Shown one piece after another: positions 1-5,763 of a DNA stretch of 7,454 bases. The notes below the pieces were generated by a model. It was not told where the DNA came from and did not search any database. It worked only from the letters and a program-made list of their open reading frames with translations. Origin of the DNA: an uncultured Peptoniphilus sp. Its GTDB lineage: Bacteria; Bacillota; Clostridia; Tissierellales; Peptoniphilaceae. The translations under genes were made by a program, and so were the position numbers. Numbering within the stretch: the stretch's first letter is position 1; every line of letters begins with the position of its first letter. The DNA is taken from positions 1 to 7,454 of the forward strand of contig CABTZF010000035.1 of the NCBI GenBank assembly GCA_902489255.1, in the 5' to 3' direction.

Positions 1-21
1 ACTAAATGCGTATAAGTGCAA

Positions 22-80
22 TTTTTTTCATAAAAATATCTGCTGAAGATTTTACTCCCCAACAGATATTATAGAGCCAA
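22..80 (-). repeat. Left arm of a perfect 59-bp inverted repeat, probable end of a dispersed element
   Basis: Every base from 22 to 80 is the reverse complement of 7454 down to 7396; identity stops exactly after GAGCCAA (position 80), where the two flanks become unrelated. Read on the minus strand the arm starts TTGGCTCTATAATATCTG. It contains an internal stem, AATATCTGTTG paired with CAGCAGATATT. The outer GGCTCT resembles the termini of ISL3-family insertion sequences from memory, but no transposase is visible, so that assignment is an inference. Bases 1-21 would be the inner continuation of the element. The element lies to the left, outside the window. Confidence 0.8.
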
Positions 81-98
81 TAAAAATAAACTCAGGTA

Positions 99-142
99 AA
101 AAGCTTGGCAGGATAAATATTTTGTCAAGTTTTATTTTTTTA
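99..142 (+). terminator. Rightward intrinsic terminator next to the left repeat arm
   Basis: AAGCTTGGCA (101-110) pairs with TGTCAAGTTT (123-132) over ten positions including two G-U pairs, with a 12-base loop, followed by a T-rich tail to 142. It would stop transcripts leaving the repeat element at the left edge before they reach the yoaK-like gene. Confidence 0.55.
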
Positions 143-149
143 GCCTTGA

Positions 150-178
150 TTGACAAAATAAAAGAAGGGATATATCAT
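150..178 (+). promoter_or_regulatory. Sigma-A-type promoter of the DUF1275 gene
   Basis: A perfect -35 box TTGACA (150-155) is followed after 17 bases by TATCAT (173-178), five of six matches to the -10 consensus. Transcription would start near 185, giving a leader of about 37 bases. A 7-bp dyad AAATATC-G-GATATTT (179-193) sits on the predicted start site and could be an operator. Confidence 0.65.
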
Positions 179-221
179 AAATATCGGATATTTTTCAAAT
201 ATAAAAAAACGGACTGATAAA

Positions 222-914
222 ATGATTGATTACAGAAGAGAAAATATGGCGGAATCTTTTCGCCTGGCAATTTTATTAACCCTAACGGGAGGCTTTCAAG
301 ATGCTTATTCTTACTTTGCAAGAGGAGGCGTTTTTGCAAATGCTCAGACCGGAAATGTGGTTCTTTTGGCTAAAGAAATAGTAATGGGAGATATGGCGGG
401 CACAAAAAAATATTTGATACCTATAGGAGCCTTTTTTGTGGGGGTTATTCTTGCAGTTTTTATTGAAGAAAAGTTAGCCGACAGATTCAAGTTTAATTGG
501 AGACAGTTGATCTTGGCTCTGCAAATATCTATTGTAATATTTTGTGGATTTATGCCTGAGAAATATAATAATATAGTAAATGCTCTCTTATCCATGTCCT
601 GCTCCATGCAGATAACAGCCTTTAAAAAAATTAAGGGGCTTTCAACAAATACTGCCATGTGTGTGGGCAATATCAGAAATGCCAGTGATCATTTGGCAAG
701 ATTTATTTTCTTAAAAGAAAAAAATTTCCTTAAAAATTCTCTCCATTATTTTGCAATAATATTTGTATTTGCAATTGGTGCCGCCTTCGGCTATATATGT
801 GTAGGCAAATATGCCTTAAAGGGAATTTGGGGAGCATTAATTTCTTTAATTTCAGCCTTAATTTTATTTTTTGTGGAAATCAAAGAAGAAAATAGGAAAA
901 CTAATAATAATTAA
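222..914 (+). CDS. yoaK: YoaK/DUF1275 family membrane protein
   Basis: A 230-residue integral membrane protein of the YoaK (DUF1275) family, whose biochemical role is not established. The family signature is clear: GGFQDAYSYF at 23-32 and GGVFANAQTGNVVLL at 35-49. Hydrophobic, probably membrane-spanning stretches lie around 13-25, 64-82, 95-111, 175-193 and 200-219; a lysine-rich tail is probably cytoplasmic. Length is normal for the family. The ATG at 222 has only a weak ribosome binding site (GGA at 211-213); ATG at 246 (residue 9) is a possible alternative, but family members usually have a short stretch before the MAESF-like segment, so I keep 222. It is a single-gene unit, with its own promoter and a terminator about 110 bases after the stop. 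Confidence 0.85.
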   Translation: MIDYRRENMAESFRLAILLTLTGGFQDAYSYFARGGVFANAQTGNVVLLAKEIVMGDMAGTKKYLIPIGAFFVGVILAVFIEEKLADRFKFNWRQLILALQISIVIFCGFMPEKYNNIVNALLSMSCSMQITAFKKIKGLSTNTAMCVGNIRNASDHLARFIFLKEKNFLKNSLHYFAIIFVFAIGAAFGYICVGKYALKGIWGALISLISALILFFVEIKEENRKTNNN

Positions 915-1027
915 AATTTAATATCTTATCTATAAATTTATTTGGAGCTTTCCTATAAAACATATAATAATTTTTGAAGGAATTCAAATTTAAAATTTTA
1001 CCATATTCATTAACGATAAACATTAAA

Positions 1028-1054
1028 AACTTCTAAAACGGGAGTTCTTTTTTT
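1028..1054 (+). terminator. Probable terminator of the DUF1275 gene
   Basis: AACTTC (1028-1033) pairs with GGAGTT (1041-1046), including one T-G pair, around a 7-base loop, followed by C and seven T (1048-1054). The stem is short but the T tract is good. It separates the DUF1275 gene from the dinB promoter. Confidence 0.5.
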
Positions 1055-1098
1055 ATCCATAAATCAAACAAACAAATAGAAAAAAATAATAAAAAACA

Positions 1099-1126
1099 TT
1101 GACAAACAAAACAAATGTTTTAAAAT
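1099..1126 (+). promoter_or_regulatory. Promoter of the dinB-msrAB unit
   Basis: TTGACA (1099-1104), a 16-base spacer, then TAAAAT (1121-1126). The start site would be near 1133, leaving a leader of about 30 bases. The palindrome at 1109-1120 fills the spacer next to the -10 box and a second copy covers the start site, which suggests repression of this promoter. Confidence 0.65.
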
Positions 1127-1144
1127 ATTATTAAACAGATGTTT
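1109..1144. promoter_or_regulatory. Twin palindromic operator, LexA-like
   Basis: Two copies of AAACARATGTTT occur at 1109-1120 and 1133-1144, each an AAAC-N4-GTTT dyad, 24 bases apart centre to centre. The Gram-positive LexA (DinR) box is GAAC-N4-GTTC, so both copies keep the AAC-N4-GTT core but have A/T at the outer positions. Placement between -35 and -10 and over the start site fits a repressor. LexA as the binder is inferred from the gene controlled and from the core match. Confidence 0.55.
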
Positions 1145-1162
1145 ATTTATGGAGGAAAATTA

Positions 1163-2401
1163 ATGGATATATTGCATGTGGATATGAACAGTTTTTATGT
1201 TTCTTGCGAATTGATAGATAGACCGGATTTAAAAAATCAGGCGGTGGCAGTTGGGGGCGATGAAAAATTAAGACACGGAATAATTCTTGCCAAGACACCC
1301 AAGGCTAAACAATTCGGAGTCTTAACCGGGGAACCCATATGGCAGGCCAAGAAAAAATGCCCTAATTTGACAATACTTCCACCAAATTATGAAAAATACA
1401 TAAGAATATCTAAAGCGGCACAAAAAATTTATTATTCTTACACAAATCAAGTTGAACCTTACGGTATGGATGAATGTTTTTTAGATGTAACAGGTTCCTT
1501 TAAACTTTTTGGCAAAGCAGAAGAAATAGGCTATCAGATAAAAGAGAGAATAAAGAGGGAATTGAAGCTTACAGTTTCAGTAGGAGTAAGTTTTAATAAA
1601 GTATTTGCAAAACTTGCCAGCGACATGAGAAAACCCGACTACCTTACATCTATAAATAAAGATAATTTTAAGAAGATTGTTTATCCTCTTAAAGTTTCCG
1701 ACATGATAATGATAGGTCAAAAGACTACAGATAAATTAAATAAAATAAATATAAAAACTCTGGGGGATTTAGCAAATTCAGATCCTGAAATTCTCAGGAA
1801 ATTATTGGGTATAAATGGTCTTAGGATATATAATTGGGCAAATGGTTGGGACAATTCCAAAGTTAGGGATTACTATGAAACAATTCCTATAAAAAGTTTG
1901 GGTAGATCCATAACTTGCAAGAGTGATCTTTTGACTTTTGAGGAACTTAGAGCTGTGGTTCAAAAATTGTCTGAAGATTTGTCAAAAAGACTTATTGAAA
2001 ATAATTATTTGGCAAGGGGAATTAGTATTGGTTATAGAAAAAATAGCCTGCTCTATGAAAGCTATGATACACTTTTGGCATATCCAAGCAACTCAACTTT
2101 AGAAATTTCAGCCAAGGTCATGGAAGTTGTTAAAAATAAATTTTCATTTGTTAATGGTGAAAAAATAAGGGCTGTTTATATTAGAGCCATAAAACTTGTA
2201 GAGAACAGGGATTCAGTTCAGGTGGATATGTTTAATGATATAGAAAAGCACTTTAAATATATTAATTTGGAAAAAGCCGTTTATAAAATCAGAGAAAAAT
2301 ATGGCAGAGATTCTATAAGTTATGGAAATTTATTAGGAGATTTAAAAATGCCAAGTGACGGGAGAGAACTTGTAACCATGCCCAGTTCATTTTTGGCATA
2401 A
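1163..2401 (+). CDS. dinB: Y-family DNA polymerase (DinB/Pol IV or UmuC-like)
   Basis: A 412-residue error-prone translesion DNA polymerase that copies past damaged bases. The catalytic acidic residues are visible: D7 in DILHVDMNSFY and D103-E104 in YGMDECFLDVTG; Y12 sits at the steric-gate position. The thumb region has SVGVSFNKVFAKLASDMRKP (138-157) and a helix-hairpin-helix region around 180-225; the little-finger domain runs from about 240. QVDMF (353-357) matches the beta-clamp binding motif. The HGIILAK and FGVLTGEPIWQAKKKCP segments resemble the clostridial UvrX/UmuC-like branch as well as DinB, so the exact subfamily is open. The start at 1163 follows GGAGG (1151-1155) by 7 bases; an in-frame ATG at 1139 lies inside the second operator palindrome and has no ribosome binding site. 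The gene is followed after 16 bases by msrAB. Confidence 0.93.
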   Translation: MDILHVDMNSFYVSCELIDRPDLKNQAVAVGGDEKLRHGIILAKTPKAKQFGVLTGEPIWQAKKKCPNLTILPPNYEKYIRISKAAQKIYYSYTNQVEPYGMDECFLDVTGSFKLFGKAEEIGYQIKERIKRELKLTVSVGVSFNKVFAKLASDMRKPDYLTSINKDNFKKIVYPLKVSDMIMIGQKTTDKLNKINIKTLGDLANSDPEILRKLLGINGLRIYNWANGWDNSKVRDYYETIPIKSLGRSITCKSDLLTFEELRAVVQKLSEDLSKRLIENNYLARGISIGYRKNSLLYESYDTLLAYPSNSTLEISAKVMEVVKNKFSFVNGEKIRAVYIRAIKLVENRDSVQVDMFNDIEKHFKYINLEKAVYKIREKYGRDSISYGNLLGDLKMPSDGRELVTMPSSFLA

Positions 2402-2417
2402 ACATAGGAGTGATTTT

Positions 2418-3386
2418 ATGATAAATATGAAAAAAGATGAAAATATTAGAAAAGAAAATTTGAGAGAAATTTATTTAGCCGGAGGGTGTTTCTGGGGAGT
2501 TGAAGCTTATTTTAAAAAACTTCCCGGAGCGGTTTATACAGAAGTGGGATATGCTAACGGCAAGATTAAAGATACAGACTATAACAAGTTAAAAGAAACC
2601 GACCATGCAGAAACTTTAAGGCTTGTTTATGATATTTCTAAAATATCCCTGGAAGAAATTTTACTTCATTATTTTAGAATCATTGATCCCAAGGCTGTAA
2701 ATAAACAAGGACCTGATGAGGGTCGTCAATACAGGAGTGGAATATTTACCATAGATGAGGAGTCAAAAAAAATTGTTGCCAAGCTTATGACTTATGAAAG
2801 GAAAAAATTGGGAGAGCTTGCAGTAGTAAGTGAAGACCTTAGAAATTTTGTAAAAGCTGAAGCCTACCATCAAAATTATTTGGATAAAAATATTTTCGGT
2901 TATTGCCACATAGATCTTTCCCTGGTACAAAAGCCCATAATAGGAGAAGATTTTGAAATTTTAACAAAAAGTCAGGCTGAAAAAGAACTGGATAAAAAAT
3001 CTTTAGAGGTAATTTATAATGCAGCTACGGAAAGGCCGGGAGAAAGTCCGTTAAATAATGAAAATAGAAGGGGAATTTATGTTGATAAATTAAGCGGTAA
3101 GCCCCTATTTATATCAGACAATAAATTTGATGCCGGATGCGGCTGGCCGTCTTTTACTAAACCCATAACTACAGATGCCCTTTTGGAAAAAGAAGACAAA
3201 AGCCACGAAATGCTTAGAACTGAAGTCCTGTCAAAAGATTCAAAAGCTCATTTGGGTCATGTTTTTAGTGATGGTCCCATAAATAAGGGAGGACTCAGGT
3301 ACTGCATAAATGGGGCAAGTTTAAAATTTATTCCCTATGAAGAAATGAAGGGGAAATATGAAGTTTATAAAATTTTCTTAACCTAG
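2418..3386 (+). CDS. msrAB: Fused peptide methionine sulfoxide reductase MsrA-MsrB
   Basis: A 322-residue two-domain enzyme that reduces both methionine sulfoxide diastereomers (MsrA the S form, MsrB the R form) in oxidised proteins. The MsrA domain (about 16-168) has the active-site GGCFWG with C24, the NKQGPDEGRQYRS segment (95-107) and a GYCHID cysteine (C163) that may act in resolving the disulfide. The MsrB domain (about 185-307) has AGCGWPSF (C241), HLGHVFSDGP (278-287) and the catalytic RYCINGAS (C296). The CxxC zinc ligands of many MsrB proteins are absent: the place where the first pair belongs reads YVDKLSGKPLF. The domain order and the KETDHAE segment match streptococcal/neisserial MsrAB fusions. 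There is no signal peptide, so it should be cytosolic. AGGAG (2406-2410) sets the start at 2418 rather than the second Met. Its position 16 bases after dinB implies co-transcription. Confidence 0.96.
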   Translation: MINMKKDENIRKENLREIYLAGGCFWGVEAYFKKLPGAVYTEVGYANGKIKDTDYNKLKETDHAETLRLVYDISKISLEEILLHYFRIIDPKAVNKQGPDEGRQYRSGIFTIDEESKKIVAKLMTYERKKLGELAVVSEDLRNFVKAEAYHQNYLDKNIFGYCHIDLSLVQKPIIGEDFEILTKSQAEKELDKKSLEVIYNAATERPGESPLNNENRRGIYVDKLSGKPLFISDNKFDAGCGWPSFTKPITTDALLEKEDKSHEMLRTEVLSKDSKAHLGHVFSDGPINKGGLRYCINGASLKFIPYEEMKGKYEVYKIFLT

Positions 3387-3392
3387 GATACT

Positions 3393-3420
3393 TTGAAAAT
3401 AAAAAAAATTCTGCTAAAAT
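3393..3420 (+). promoter_or_regulatory. Extended -10 promoter for the queT riboswitch transcript
   Basis: TTGAAA (3393-3398), a 16-base spacer, then TAAAAT (3415-3420) preceded by TGC (extended -10 element at 3412-3414). The predicted start near 3427 is at the first base of the riboswitch stem, so the whole leader is the aptamer plus the ribosome binding site. Confidence 0.6.
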
Positions 3421-3426
3421 GTTTAT

Positions 3427-3466
3427 TGTTGGTTCGCAAAATCCCAACTAAAAAAACTAAGGAGGA
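3427..3466 (+). ncRNA. preQ1-I riboswitch controlling queT translation
   Basis: Stem P1 is GTTGG (3428-3432) with CCAAC (3444-3448), closing the loop TTCGCAAAATC (3433-3443). It is followed by the A-rich tail TAAAAAAACTAAGGAGG (3449-3465). This is the H-type pseudoknot layout of the class I preQ1 aptamer, including the typical AAAAAACTAAGGA tail and a loop TTCGCA like type-2 members. The C bases at the 3' side of the loop would pair with GGA of the tail. That GGAGG is also the ribosome binding site of the gene at 3476, so preQ1 binding should hide it and lower translation. The downstream gene is a queuosine-precursor transporter, which independently supports the call. Confidence 0.87.
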
Positions 3467-3475
3467 CAATTAAAT

Positions 3476-3931
3476 ATGAAAGTTGAAAATCTTGCAAAAA
3501 ATGCAATTTTAATTTCCATTTACATTTTAGCAGTAAATATTAATCCCATAGGATTTATGGCTATTCAATTCAGAATAGCTGAAGCCCTATCGGCAGTTCC
3601 ATTTTTTAACCGCAAATTTGTTCCGGCTCTAATTATAGGAGGAGCTTTGGCAAATTTATATTCACCGATCGGTCTTATTGATATGGCAGTTGGCGGAGCT
3701 TGTGCAGCTATAACCTATACTTTCAGCAAATTTATCAAAAATAACTATATAAATTCCTTAATATTTGCCCTTTGCTCAGGAATCTTGGTAGCATTGGAAT
3801 TATTTTATACAGCAGGTGCACCCTACCTTCTCACAGTATTAACAGTTGGCTTTCCAACTTTACTGATAATTTCATTGGCAGTTTATATAATTGACCATAC
3901 AAAATTAAAAAATATTATTGAAAAAGCATAA
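3476..3931 (+). CDS. queT: QueT-type queuosine precursor transporter, ECF substrate-binding (S) subunit
   Basis: A 151-residue membrane protein of the QueT family. These are S components of energy-coupling-factor transporters that bring in a queuosine precursor such as preQ1; they need the shared EcfT and EcfA subunits, which are not in this window. Family motifs: IQFRIAEALSAVPFF (30-44) and ALANLYSPIGLIDMAVGG (57-74). Hydrophobic segments lie about 8-28, 48-63, 66-86, 93-111 and 117-140. It is slightly shorter than the usual 160-170 residues but both ends look complete. GGAGG at 3461-3465 ends 10 bases before the ATG and forms part of the preQ1 riboswitch. It is 89 bases after msrAB with no terminator between, so some read-through is possible, but its own promoter and riboswitch make it a separate unit. 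Confidence 0.92.
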   Translation: MKVENLAKNAILISIYILAVNINPIGFMAIQFRIAEALSAVPFFNRKFVPALIIGGALANLYSPIGLIDMAVGGACAAITYTFSKFIKNNYINSLIFALCSGILVALELFYTAGAPYLLTVLTVGFPTLLIISLAVYIIDHTKLKNIIEKA

Positions 3932-3944
3932 GTTATATCTTTTT

Positions 3945-3973
3945 AGGGTCCTATATTATAGGGCCTGTTTTTT
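3945..3973 (+). terminator. queT terminator, overlapping the araC-family stop codon
   Basis: AGGGTCCTATA (3945-3955) pairs with TTATAGGGCCT (3956-3966) with one mismatch and one T-G pair, and GTTTTTT follows (3967-3973). On the minus strand the hairpin lacks a T tract. The stop codon of the convergent regulator (3956-3958) lies inside the hairpin. Confidence 0.75.
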
Positions 3974-4582
3974 ATATTCATTTGGACTTAGGCCCTCATA
4001 CTTTTTAAAAGTAGTGGAAAAGTGAGATTGAGAAGAAAAACCGCAGGCATAAGAAATAAATTCAAAAGTTTTTTTATCTTCTTCAATCAAAGCCTTGGCT
4101 TTATTAATCCTTTGCAAATTAACATATTCACAAAAAGTATAGCCTGTCTTAATCTTAAAAAGATGGCATAAATAATTTCTTGAAATATGTAATTTACTTG
4201 CAACAGAAGCTAGGGTAATTTTTTCCCAATAGTTTTTATTAATATATTCAAGAGCCCTTTCTATTAAAATATGGTCATTTTCCCTTAAAGCAATTGTAAA
4301 TTTGTTTGCGTAACCCATAAGCATTTTTTTGCCAATGACATAAAGGTCGGAAGGGTTTTGTTCATCGATAATTACCTTATTAATATTTAGAGCATAGCTT
4401 TCCAAATCTTTATTATATTGGACCAAAAAATATGTATATAAAAAAATATTAAGCCTAGACAGATATGTTTTTAATTCAACAGAGGAATCCTTAAAATCTT
4501 TAACATTGGAAGCATAAATATCCAAGGCGGAATTTAAGGAATTAGATTTTAAATTTTTTGCTAAATTCAAGTGATTTATCAT
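3956..4582 (-). CDS. AraC/XylS-family transcriptional regulator
   Basis: A 208-residue DNA-binding regulator. The C-terminal half (about 104-205) is the two-helix-turn-helix AraC domain: the first HTH is in ITLASVASKLHISRNYLCHL (122-141) and the second in FEFISYACGFSSQSHFSTTF (173-192), with the typical closing LSPNEYKK (198-205). The N-terminal 100 residues are mainly helical with no cupin-like sugar-binding pattern that I recognise, so the signal sensed is unknown. The start is set by AAGGAG (minus strand, 4589-4594) six bases before the ATG. It is divergent from the flavodoxin operon across 115 bases, which makes that operon or its own promoter the obvious candidate targets; this is inference. 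A minus-strand TATAAT (4609-4604) with a poor -35 (GTTAAT) could be its promoter. Confidence 0.92.
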   Translation of the reverse strand: MINHLNLAKNLKSNSLNSALDIYASNVKDFKDSSVELKTYLSRLNIFLYTYFLVQYNKDLESYALNINKVIIDEQNPSDLYVIGKKMLMGYANKFTIALRENDHILIERALEYINKNYWEKITLASVASKLHISRNYLCHLFKIKTGYTFCEYVNLQRINKAKALIEEDKKTFEFISYACGFSSQSHFSTTFKKYEGLSPNEYKKQAL

Positions 4583-4643
4583 TTTAAACTCCTTTTACAA
4601 GATATTATATTAATTTTTTATAATTTATTAACCGTGAATATAT

Positions 4644-4649
4644 TATAAT
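4644..4649 (+). promoter_or_regulatory. Flavodoxin operon -10 box
   Basis: TATAAT at 4644-4649 gives a start near 4656. At 17 bases upstream the -35 region reads TAATTT (4621-4626), a poor match, so the promoter may depend on an activator such as the divergent AraC-family protein; that is inference. Confidence 0.5.
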
Positions 4650-4655
4650 AGATTT

Positions 4656-4675
4656 GTAATTGATAGTCAATATCA
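4656..4675. promoter_or_regulatory. Fur-like iron box in the flavodoxin leader
   Basis: TGATAGTCAATATCA (4661-4675) matches the Fur 7-1-7 consensus TGATAATNATTATCA at 12 of 14 defined positions; against the older 19-base Fur box the match is 14 of 19 (4656-4674). It lies just after the predicted transcription start, where bound Fur would block the promoter. Flavodoxin is classically made when iron is short, so function and site agree. Confidence 0.6.
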
Positions 4676-4697
4676 CAAATAAAAAAGGAGGATAAAA

Positions 4698-5126
4698 ATG
4701 AATAGAGTAAATGTAATCTATTGGTCAGGTACAGGCCATACAGAATCAATGGCAAAGGCGATTGTAAAAGGAGCTGAAAGTGCAGGGGCAGAAGTTAAGT
4801 TAATCCCTGTAGGAGAAGCTAGCGAAGAAGACGTAAAAGAAGTAGAAAAAATTGCCTTCGGTTGTCCTGCAATGGGTGCGGAAGAATTGGAAGAAAAGGA
4901 AATGAGACCCTTTATGGATAAGGTTAACAGCCTTTTGTCCGGCAAAAAACTTATCCTATTCGGATCATATGAATGGGCTGAAGGAGAATGGATGAGATTG
5001 TGGCAGGAAGAAATTGAAGCGACCGGTGCCAAATTAATAGAGGATGGCTTTGCAGCCTATGATGATCCAGATGAAGATGCCCTTGAAGAATGTGAAGCCT
5101 TGGGCAAAGAATTGGCAAAAGCTTAA
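4698..5126 (+). CDS. Short-chain clostridial-type flavodoxin
   Basis: A 142-residue FMN electron carrier that substitutes for ferredoxin, typically under iron limitation. The phosphate-binding loop is WSGTGHTESMA (9-19). The two isoalloxazine loops are GCPAMGAEELEE (55-66) and GSYEWAEGEWM (89-99), with M59 and W93 at the positions of M56 and W90 in Clostridium beijerinckii flavodoxin as I remember it. Compared with that protein the loops differ (AMGD to AMGA, and GWGDG to EWAEG), which could shift the FMN redox potentials. The length and the very acidic composition fit the family. GGAGG (4687-4691, GGAGG) precedes ATG by six bases. It heads a two-gene operon with the DUF3793 gene. Confidence 0.95.
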   Translation: MNRVNVIYWSGTGHTESMAKAIVKGAESAGAEVKLIPVGEASEEDVKEVEKIAFGCPAMGAEELEEKEMRPFMDKVNSLLSGKKLILFGSYEWAEGEWMRLWQEEIEATGAKLIEDGFAAYDDPDEDALEECEALGKELAKA

Positions 5127-5133
5127 AAACTAA

Positions 5134-5715
5134 ATGTATAAAGAAATACTTGTAGATTTTTACAGGCATATTGGAAATTTTAATAATTTTGAATATCTGC
5201 TTGCTATTATAAGATCTCAAATTGCCCCAACTTCAAAAAACTTGAAGTTGGGGACAATGTTAAATTTAAAAAATGGAAAAAGACCATTAAAAGACTATTA
5301 TTTTATATATAAAGATTTTTTGCCTCAGAAGCTAGACGTGGATTTTTTTGAATTATCTTTAAGTCAAGATAATGTCCTTGTATATTTTTATAATAGTAAG
5401 AGACTTATGAGAAAACTTAAAGAAGAAAAAATACAAAAATTTTTAAATTCCTTAGGTTATGAAAAATGCAGGACACAAAAAGATTACTTACAAAAATTAA
5501 AAGAGAGATTTACAAGAACTTGTCCTGATGAAATAGGAATATTTTTGGGTTATCCTTTAAAAGATGTTATAGATTTTAAAAATAAAGATAAAAAATCATG
5601 CAAGTGCGTAGGATATTGGAAATGTTTTAACAATGCAGAAAATTCTAAAAAAGCCTTTGAAAGATATGATAAGGTAAAATATGAAGAAATTGAAAAAATA
5701 GTGAGCTCTATTTAA
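5134..5715 (+). CDS. DUF3793 family protein, function unknown
   Basis: A 193-residue cytosolic protein of family DUF3793, often seen beside flavodoxin genes in clostridia; no function is established. Recognisable conserved segments are an N-terminal APT motif (31-33) in a conserved helical region, TCPDEIGIFLGYPLKDVIDF (129-148) and CKCVGYWKCF (156-165). Five cysteines are present (112, 130, 156, 158, 164); C156, C158 and C164 form a small cluster that might bind metal or be redox active, which is speculation. There is no signal peptide or membrane segment. ATG at 5134 is 7 bases after the flavodoxin stop and has no visible ribosome binding site; an in-frame stop directly upstream excludes an earlier start, so translation is probably coupled to flavodoxin. 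A perfect 12-bp hairpin lies inside the coding region at 5225-5253. Confidence 0.88.
   Translation: MYKEILVDFYRHIGNFNNFEYLLAIIRSQIAPTSKNLKLGTMLNLKNGKRPLKDYYFIYKDFLPQKLDVDFFELSLSQDNVLVYFYNSKRLMRKLKEEKIQKFLNSLGYEKCRTQKDYLQKLKERFTRTCPDEIGIFLGYPLKDVIDFKNKDKKSCKCVGYWKCFNNAENSKKAFERYDKVKYEEIEKIVSSI
5225..5253. repeat. Perfect 12-bp inverted repeat inside the DUF3793 gene
   Basis: CCCCAACTTCAA (5225-5236) and TTGAAGTTGGGG (5242-5253) are exact reverse complements with a 5-base loop AAAAC. In mRNA this is a very stable stem compared with the AT-rich surroundings, about 90 bases into the gene. There is no T tract after it, so it is not an ordinary terminator. Confidence 0.9.
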
Positions 5716-5738
5716 TAATAGTAGTTCGCTATTTTTTT
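5694..5738 (+). terminator. Terminator of the flavodoxin-DUF3793 operon
   Basis: The left side 5694-5712 pairs with the right side 5717-5736 over about 19 bp, with two G-U pairs and one bulged T at 5722, and a four-base loop TAAT (5713-5716). A run of seven T ends at 5738. The stop codon of the DUF3793 gene forms the loop, so the last coding codons are part of the stem. Confidence 0.8.
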
Positions 5739-5763
5739 ATAAATTAAGAAAATAGTAGAATCT

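Noticed and set aside
6..74. 22-codon open frame at the left edge (MRISAIFF...)
   Set aside because: Too short to support, lies mostly in the repeat arm and has no ribosome binding site; it could only be noise or the tail of something outside the window.
344..670. 108-codon minus-strand open frame inside the DUF1275 gene
   Set aside because: Antisense to a recognised family member, with no ribosome binding site or recognisable motif.
973..988. TTTGAA-GGAA-TTCAAA hairpin between the DUF1275 and dinB genes
   Set aside because: Only 6 bp and AT-rich, with no T tract; such stems are expected by chance in this composition.
1139..1162. Upstream in-frame ATG adding eight residues to the polymerase
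   Set aside because: It lies within the second operator palindrome close to the predicted transcription start, lacks a ribosome binding site, and the family starts at MDILHVDM, which has GGAGG seven bases before it.
4718..5220. Two minus-strand open frames across the flavodoxin gene
   Set aside because: They are antisense to a well-supported flavodoxin gene and have low-complexity Ser/His-rich translations without start signals.
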